A stretch of DNA of 64,000 nucleotides from Gaiellasilicea sp963707575 (GTDB lineage: Bacteria; Actinomycetota; Thermoleophilia; Gaiellales; Gaiellaceae): assembly GCA_963707575.1 (NCBI GenBank), contig OY970171.1, positions 682,001 through 746,000 on the forward strand. The letters run 5' to 3'. Within the stretch, counting starts at the first letter, position 1, and each line of letters begins with the position of its first letter. Below the pieces are notes generated by a model that saw only the letters and a list, made by a program, of their open reading frames with translations, was not told the DNA's origin and did no database searches. This document shows positions 59,081-64,000 of the stretch, one piece after another. The position numbers were made by a program, and so were the translations under genes.

Positions 59081-61468
59081 CGAGCTCACGCCGGTAGCGG
59101 GCGAGCTTCTCGCGCTCCGCCTCGACGACCTCGGGCTTCGCGTTCGCGACGAACTTCTCGTTGCCGAGCATGCGCTCGCCGCGCGCGATCTCCTGCCGCA
59201 GCCGCTCGAGCTCGGCGGCCGCGTCACCGTTCGCGCGCTGGCGTTCCGGGCGGACGACGGCGTCGAAGATCCGCTTCTCGTCGCCCTCGAGCGGGACCTG
59301 CACGCCCGAGCGCCGGAACGTCACGGCCGCCGCCTGCACGCGCTCGAGCACGCCGAGGTCGGCTACGAAGGCGGCGTCGGGCTCGGGCCACGGCTCGACG
59401 ATCAACCTCGACTCGTGGAACTGCGCCCAGATCTCCTCGGTCACGTGCGGCAGCACCGGGTGCAGCAGCTGCAGCAGCCGCTCGAGCGCGGCGAGCGCCG
59501 TCGCGCGCACCTCCGCCTCGCCCAGCCGCGGCTTGATCGCCTCGGCGTACCAGTCGCAGAAGTCGTCGAAGGTCAGGTGGTAGAGCGCCTGCACCGAGGG
59601 CGAGAAGTCGAAGCGCGACCAGGCCTCCTCCACCTCGGCCCGCGTCGCGTCGATCCGTGCGTAGATCCACCGCTCCTCGAGCGCAGCCGGCCGCGCGTCG
59701 GGCTCGACCCGCTCGGAGAGCAGCAGCCGGGAGACGTTCCAGAGCTTGTTCGCGAGCTTGCGGCCCTCCTCGATCGCGCCCTCGGCGAAGCGCACGTCCT
59801 GCGTCGAGGACATCTTCAGCAGGCCGTAGCGGGTCGCGTCCGCGCCGTGCGTCGCGATCACGTCGAGTGGGTCGATGCCCGTGCCGAGGCTCTTCGACAT
59901 CCGCCGCCCGTCGGGCGCGAGCACGGTCGAGTGGATGATCACGTCGGTGAAGGGCAGCTCGCCCATCAGCTCGAGCCCGGTCCAGATCATCCGGTTCTCC
60001 CAGAGGCGGATGATCTCGCGCGCGGTCGAGTTGACGTCGCCCGGGTAGTAGCGCCCGAGCTCCTCCGTCTCCCTCGGCCAGCCGAGGGTGGCGTAGGGCC
60101 AGAGCGCGGAGGAGAACCACGTGTCGAGCACATCCGGGTCGCGCTCGATCTCGCGTCGAGCCGCACTCCGCGCAGGCCGTCGGGCGGCGGCCAGGCGCAG
60201 GTGACGTGGCCGTCCGGGCAGTACCAGATCGGCAGCTGATGCCCCCACCAGAGCTGGCGCGAGATGTTCCAGTCCGGGATCTCCTCGAAGGAGCGGATCG
60301 CGAACTGGTGCTGGCTCTCGGGGTGGTAGCGGACGCGCCGCTCGCGCAGGGCTGCGAGCGCCGGCCTGGCCGGCTCCTTCATCGCGCACCACCACTGGAG
60401 CGAGATCAGGGGCTCGATGCGCGTGTGGCAGCGCTCGCAGGTGCCGACCGAATGGCGGTAGCTCTCGCGCCGCTCGAGCGCGTCGTGCTCCTTCAGCCAT
60501 GCCAGCACCCGCTCGTCGGCCTCCTCCTGTGTGAGCCCGGCGAGCTCGCCCGCCTCCTCGGTCATCCGCCCGTCGGGGCCGATCACCGTCAGCGTGGGCA
60601 GGCCGTGGTCGCGGCCGATGTCGAAGTCCGTCTGGTCGTGGCCGGGCGTGATCTTCAGCGCGCCCGAGCCGAAGTCGACCTCGACCCGCTCGTCCGCGAT
60701 CACCGGCACGCGCCGCTCGACGACCGGCACGATCACCTCCTTGCCGATCGCGTCCCGGTAGCGCTCGTCCGTCGGGTTCACCGCCACCGCGACGTCGGCG
60801 AGGATCGTCGCCGGCCGCACCGTGGCGATCGTGATCGAGCCGGACCCGTCCGCGTACGGGTAGCGCACGTAGGTGAGCGCGTCGTCGACCTCTACGTGCT
60901 CGACCTCGAGGTCGGAGATGGCGGTCTCGTGGAACGGTGCACCAGTTGACGAGCCGGTTCGCGCGGTAGAGCCAGCCCGCGCTCCCACAGGCGCACGAAG
61001 AACGTCATCACGGCCTCGATGTAGGCGTCGTCCATCGTGAAGCGCTCGCGGTCGTAGTCGAGCGAGGCGCCGAGACGGCGGAACTGGCCCATGATCGTGC
61101 GGCCGGTCTCCTCGAGGTGCTGCCAGACGCGCTCGACGAACGCCTCGCGCCCGAGCTCCTTGCGCGAGGTGCCTTCGCGGACGAGCTGCTTCTCGACGAC
61201 GTTCTGGGTCGAGATGCCGGCATGGTCGTAGCCCGGCTGCCAGAGCGTGTCGAAGCCGCGCATCCGGTGCCAGCGGATCAGCACGTCCTGGATCGAGCCG
61301 TTCAGCGCGTGGCCCATGTGCAGCGCCCCGGTGACGTTCGGCGGCGGCACACAGATGACGAACGACTCGTCGCCGGCGCCGTGCCACACCGGCCCGGTAG
61401 AGGCCCTCCTCCTCCCAGGTGCGCTGCCAGCGCTCCTCGACGCCCTGCGGCTTGTAGAGCGGCTCCAT
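59064..61468 (-). pseudogene. valS: valS (valyl-tRNA synthetase) with five frameshifts
   Basis: Clear ValRS pieces in several frames: MEPLYKPQGVEERWQRTWEE, PPPNVTGALHMGH (the HIGH motif), GYDHAGISTQNVVEKQL, the editing domain (TVRPATILADVAVAVNPTDE), ISRQLWWGHQLPIWYC, DVLDTWFSSALWP, RMSKSLGTG (the KMSKS motif) and the C-terminal coiled coil. Joining them needs one-base skips near 61388, 60985, 60945, 60178 and 60155; five removed bases give 2400, exactly 799 codons plus stop. The enzyme is essential and normally single-copy, so sequence error is likelier than loss. Confidence 0.88.
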
Positions 61469-61523
61469 GCGGCGATCGTATCGGGGGTCAGGCAGCGACT
61501 ATGGCTTGAGCGTAGCCACGCAC

Positions 61524-61799
61524 TCAGCCGAAGTCGAGGAAGTCCTCGAGCATGCTGCGGCGCTTCTTCTTCGGCTTCCCGTGTGCCTGGTCGGGCCTGC
61601 GCTCGCGGTCGCGGTCGCCGCCGCTGATCTCGCGCTCGAAGTCGTCGCTAGCCGCGCCCTCCTGCTCGACGATCTTGTCCAGCTCGCCGCGGTCGAGCCA
61701 GATGCCGCGGCACGAAGGGCAGGCGTCGACGTGGACGCCGCTCCGCTCGATCCGGCGGAGCTGCGTCGAATCGACCGGGCAGAGACGGTCGTCGGCCAT
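61524..61799 (-). CDS. zf-TFIIB-type zinc ribbon protein, 91 aa
   Basis: Starts MADDRLCPVDSTQLRRIERS, then VHVDACPSCRGIWLDRGEL: the CP...C..C..GIWLD.GEL pattern of the TFIIB-type zinc ribbon family (PF13453). The first Cys pair is reduced to one Cys (CPVD), so zinc binding may be weak or use another ligand. A Lys/Arg-rich tail follows (KPKKKRRSMLEDFLDFG). Function unknown. ATG 61799. Confidence 0.85.
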   Translation of the reverse strand: MADDRLCPVDSTQLRRIERSGVHVDACPSCRGIWLDRGELDKIVEQEGAASDDFEREISGGDRDRERRPDQAHGKPKKKRRSMLEDFLDFG

Positions 61800-61809
61800 G
61801 CGCTCGACC

Positions 61810-62283
61810 CTAGCGAAACACGAGACAGGTGGTCGTACCGTGTGCGAGCAGCTTGCCAGCGCCGTCGGTGACGCGGCCCTCGGCCGTCGCGACCCGCGAG
61901 CCGGCGTGCAGGACCGTGCCCTCGCAGCGGACGACGCCCGTGTCCGCGCGGATCGGGCGCACGAAGTTCGCCTTCAGCTCGAGGGTCGTGTAGCCGACGC
62001 CCGCCTCGAGCAACGTGTGCACGGCGCACCCCATCGCCGAGTCGAGGAGCGTCAGAGCCACGCCGCCGTGGACGGAGCCAATCGGGTTGTAGTGCTGCTC
62101 GCCCGGAACGATCTCGAAGACTGCGCGGCCGGGCTCTGCCTCGACGCCGCGGAAGCCCATCAGGTCCGCGATCGGCGGGGCCGGCAGCTCGCCGGCGAAG
62201 ATCGCGCGGACGTAGTCGATGCCGGCCAGCTCGAGCCCGCGCGCCGCCAGCTCCACCGGGCCGATGGCGTCCTCGGTCCCCAC
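61810..62283 (-). CDS. PaaI-type hotdog thioesterase
   Basis: 157 aa with the motif GSVHGGVALTLLDSAMGCAV; the HGG and the following Asp are the active-site marks of this hotdog group. It would split acyl-CoA (often phenylacetyl- or aromatic acyl-CoA). GTG 62283. A second, diverged copy lies directly upstream, 9 bp away. Confidence 0.88.
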   Translation of the reverse strand: MGTEDAIGPVELAARGLELAGIDYVRAIFAGELPAPPIADLMGFRGVEAEPGRAVFEIVPGEQHYNPIGSVHGGVALTLLDSAMGCAVHTLLEAGVGYTTLELKANFVRPIRADTGVVRCEGTVLHAGSRVATAEGRVTDGAGKLLAHGTTTCLVFR

Positions 62284-62292
62284 GCTCCGAGC

Positions 62293-62817
62293 CTACGCTG
62301 CGAGCGGCAGCTTGTGCTCGTGCGGGAGCACAAGCGCCGTCGAGGCGGCATTGGCGTGCAGCCGGCCGGACCCATCGACGAGCCTCGCCTCGGCGGTCGC
62401 CAGACGGGAGCCGGAGTGGACGACGACGCCCTCGGCGCGGAGGGTTCCGCTCGCGAGCGTGACCGGCCGGACGAAGCTCGTGCGCAGCTCCACGGTCGCG
62501 AGGCCGAGCTCGGCGGAGAGCAGCGACTGCACGGCCGCGGCCATCGCCGAGTCGAGCACCGTGGTCAGGATGCCGGCGTCGACGGCGCCGAGCCCGTTGT
62601 AGTGCTCCTCCCGGGGCTCGTACTCGAAGACGACCCGGCCGGGCATCACGTACGTGCTGCGCAGGCCGACGAGCTGCGCCACGGGCGCGGCCGGGATCAG
62701 GCCCGAGGTGACGCGGTGGAGGAACTCGAGCCCGGCGAGCGACCGCGCCTGCGCTGCGGTCTCGACGGGGTCGTTCCAGACGATCAGGCGGTGGCGATCG
62801 GGTGCGGCGGCGTCCAT
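62293..62817 (-). CDS. PaaI-like hotdog thioesterase paralogue, altered active site
   Basis: 174 aa and clearly related to the neighbouring copy (AVDAGILTTVLDSAMAAAVQ against SVHGGVALTLLDSAMGCAVH), but the HGG is replaced by DAG. It may have lost activity, bind acyl-CoA as a sensor, or pair with the other copy. ATG 62817 with site AAGGAG. Its last codons contain a palindrome (62310-62335). The start faces the HxlR regulator. Confidence 0.85.
   Translation of the reverse strand: MDAAAPDRHRLIVWNDPVETAAQARSLAGLEFLHRVTSGLIPAAPVAQLVGLRSTYVMPGRVVFEYEPREEHYNGLGAVDAGILTTVLDSAMAAAVQSLLSAELGLATVELRTSFVRPVTLASGTLRAEGVVVHSGSRLATAEARLVDGSGRLHANAASTALVLPHEHKLPLAA
62310..62335. repeat. Palindrome related to the 24.6-kb repeat, inside a coding end
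   Basis: Arms GCTTGTGCTC/GAGCACAAGC around a six-base loop. The arms match the 24608 and 24760 palindromes except for one compensating base-pair change (T-A to C-G) and the last base pair. It encodes the end of the thioesterase (HEHKL). Could be chance; see the findings. Confidence 0.45.
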
Positions 62818-62830
62818 CACGCGCTCCTTC

Positions 62831-62859
62831 AGGGTCGGTTGCAACTTGCTACCGACCCT
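62831..62859. promoter_or_regulatory. Inverted repeat, likely HxlR operator
   Basis: Perfect arms AGGGTCGGT/ACCGACCCT, 11 bases apart, in the 73 bp between the divergent thioesterase and HxlR genes. A direct repeat TTGCAACT occurs at 62839-62846 and again at 62878-62885. Such sites are typical for winged-helix regulators that control themselves and the divergent gene. Confidence 0.6.
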
Positions 62860-62890
62860 AACGCAGTTGGTTTCATTTTGCAACTCGGCT

Positions 62891-63370
62891 ATGCTGCGCC
62901 CCATGGTCTGGCAGACGTTCGGCCGCGAGAACTGCTCGCTGGAGGCGACCGCGTCGATCATCGGCGACCGCCAGACGCTGCTCGTCCTGCGCGAGAGCTT
63001 CCTGCGGGTGCGCCGGTTCGGCGAGCTGCAGCGAAACACGGGCCTCGCGCGGAACATCCTCGCCGACCGACTGCAGGCACTCGTTGCGAACGGAATCCTC
63101 GAGCGGCGCGAGTACCAAGAGCGGCCGGTGCGGTTCGAGTACCGCCTGACGCAGAAGGGCCTCGACCTCTATCCGATCCTGCTCGGGCTGATGGAGTGGG
63201 GCGCGAGGTACGAGACCGGCAAGGAGGGCACCCTCGTGACCGTGCGCCACAAGACCTGTGGGACCGTCGGGCAGCCCCAGCTCGCCTGCCCCGGCTGCGG
63301 CGAGCACGTGACGGCGCGGGACATGGAAGCGCTGCCCGGCGCGGGAGCCGTGCTCAGGCAGGCCGGCTGA
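62891..63370 (+). CDS. HxlR-family winged-helix transcriptional regulator
   Basis: 159 aa (155 if ATG 62903 is used). CSLEATASIIGDRQTLLVLR, RRFGELQRNTGLARNILADR and LTQKGLDLYPILLGLMEWG follow the HxlR pattern. The C-terminus adds two possible metal pairs (KTCGTVGQPQLACPGCGEHV), four Cys that may bind zinc or sense redox state, as known HxlR proteins use Cys to detect reactive carbonyls. It is divergent from two thioesterase genes, which it probably controls. Confidence 0.9.
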   Translation: MLRPMVWQTFGRENCSLEATASIIGDRQTLLVLRESFLRVRRFGELQRNTGLARNILADRLQALVANGILERREYQERPVRFEYRLTQKGLDLYPILLGLMEWGARYETGKEGTLVTVRHKTCGTVGQPQLACPGCGEHVTARDMEALPGAGAVLRQAG

Positions 63371-63379
63371 GACGGACGC

Positions 63380-64000
63380 TCAGGCCGACTCTTCGGCGAG
63401 CGCGGGCGGCTCTTCGATTCCGTCGGCGCTCGTGACGAGCGTCGGCTTGAGCCCCTTCGAGATCGTCTCCTTCGTGATCACGCACTTGGAGACGTCCTTG
63501 CGGCTCGGCAGCTCGAACATCACGTCGAGCAGCGCGTTCTCGATGATCGAGCGCAGGCCGCGGGCGCCGGTCTCGCGGGCGAGCGCCTTGTCCGCGATCT
63601 CCCAGAGCGCGTCCTCGCGGAACTCCAGCTCGATCGTGTCGTAGCCGAAGAAGCGCTGGTACTGGCGCGTGAGGGCGTTCTTGGGCTCGGTCAGGATCTG
63701 GACGAGGTCCTCGCGGCGCAGCTGGTGCACCGCGGAGATCACGGGCAGCCGGCCGATGAACTCCGGGATCAGCCCGAAGTTGAGCAGGTCCTCCGGCATC
63801 ACGTCGGCGAGCAGCTCCGCGCTCTCGTCGGCGTTCTTCGAGCGCACGTCCGCGCCGAAGCCGACCGCGTTCTTGCCGATCCGGCGCCCGATGATCTTGT
63901 CGAGGCCGGCGAACGCGCCGCCGCAGATGAAGAGGATGTTGGTCGTGTCGATCGAGAGGAACTCCTGGTGCGGGTGCTTGCGCCCGCCCTGCGGGGGCAC
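63380..64000 (-). CDS. clpX: ATP-dependent protease ATPase subunit ClpX (N-terminus outside window)
   Basis: The last 206 residues: HPHQEFLSIDTTNILFICGG, AFAGLDKIIGRR, GLIPEFIGRLPVISAVHQLR (arginine-finger and sensor region), GARGLRSIIENALLDVMFEL, ending PPALAEESA. This is the C-terminal half of the AAA+ unfoldase that feeds ClpP. The zinc domain and Walker motifs lie beyond 64000. clpX upstream of valS is the usual actinobacterial order. Confidence 0.96.
   Translation of the reverse strand: MPPQGGRKHPHQEFLSIDTTNILFICGGAFAGLDKIIGRRIGKNAVGFGADVRSKNADESAELLADVMPEDLLNFGLIPEFIGRLPVISAVHQLRREDLVQILTEPKNALTRQYQRFFGYDTIELEFREDALWEIADKALARETGARGLRSIIENALLDVMFELPSRKDVSKCVITKETISKGLKPTLVTSADGIEEPPALAEESA

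Noticed and set aside
58027..61468. Programmed +1 frameshifting as the cause of the valS/folC breaks
   Set aside because: Nine sites with no shared slippery sequence or stop codon; programmed sites are single and recognisable.

Overview
The window is a GC-rich bacterial chromosome segment, most likely from an actinobacterium of the Thermoleophilia/Gaiellales type. That placement is an inference. It rests on the base composition, the many GTG and TTG starts, the wide use of NTGA stop/start overlaps, and the order clpX - valS - folC - ndk - mreBCD - mrdA - rodA - rng - rplU - rpmA - obgE - nadD - rsfS, which is an actinobacterial arrangement. No rRNA, phage, IS or CRISPR is visible, and both window edges cut genes (an M3-like peptidase on the left, clpX on the right).

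Layout. 0-7.4 kb: peptidase, ferritin, rhomboid protease, small zincin, a coiled-coil protein, a large secreted M36 (fungalysin-type) protease and tRNA-Ala(TGC). 7.4-15 kb: two copies of a dispersed hairpin repeat, a four-gene translationally coupled FtsX-type ABC system (two permeases, two ATPases) and a lone receiver-domain protein. 15-16 kb: tatA diverging from a thioredoxin-fold (TlpA-like) lipoprotein gene whose first active-site Cys codon is TGA, followed by a hairpin that fits a bacterial SECIS element; this is a probable selenoprotein and the most interesting item here. 16-25 kb: an ABC-F protein, a DUF4097 gene with a ribbon-helix-helix regulator and a double palindromic operator, a lysyl-oxidase-like secreted protein, and a heterodimeric ABC exporter behind a possible leader peptide. 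25-41 kb: a membrane diguanylate cyclase, a Pro/Ala-rich surface protein, 2-oxoglutarate dehydrogenase E1, the primary sigma factor, a secreted glycoside hydrolase, DUF72, an MDR oxidoreductase, a cAMP-like operon (cNMP-binding protein, FAD oxidoreductase, adenylate cyclase) and a CapA-like protein. 41.6-64 kb: the housekeeping block, almost all on the minus strand, covering ribosome and tRNA functions, cell-wall elongation, nucleotide and folate metabolism, then two thioesterases, an HxlR regulator and clpX.

Two further points stand out. First, six copies of a three-hairpin intergenic repeat (linker consensus CYTTYARGGRTCTT next to a GAA-loop hairpin) sit at gene 3' ends, mostly between convergent genes, and their stems vary in a compensatory way. 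Second, valS and folC together carry about nine single-base frameshifts in 3.4 kb, all of the +1 type, while every other long gene is intact. This looks like a local sequence-quality problem rather than true gene decay.

All calls come from reading the sequence; no database search was possible.
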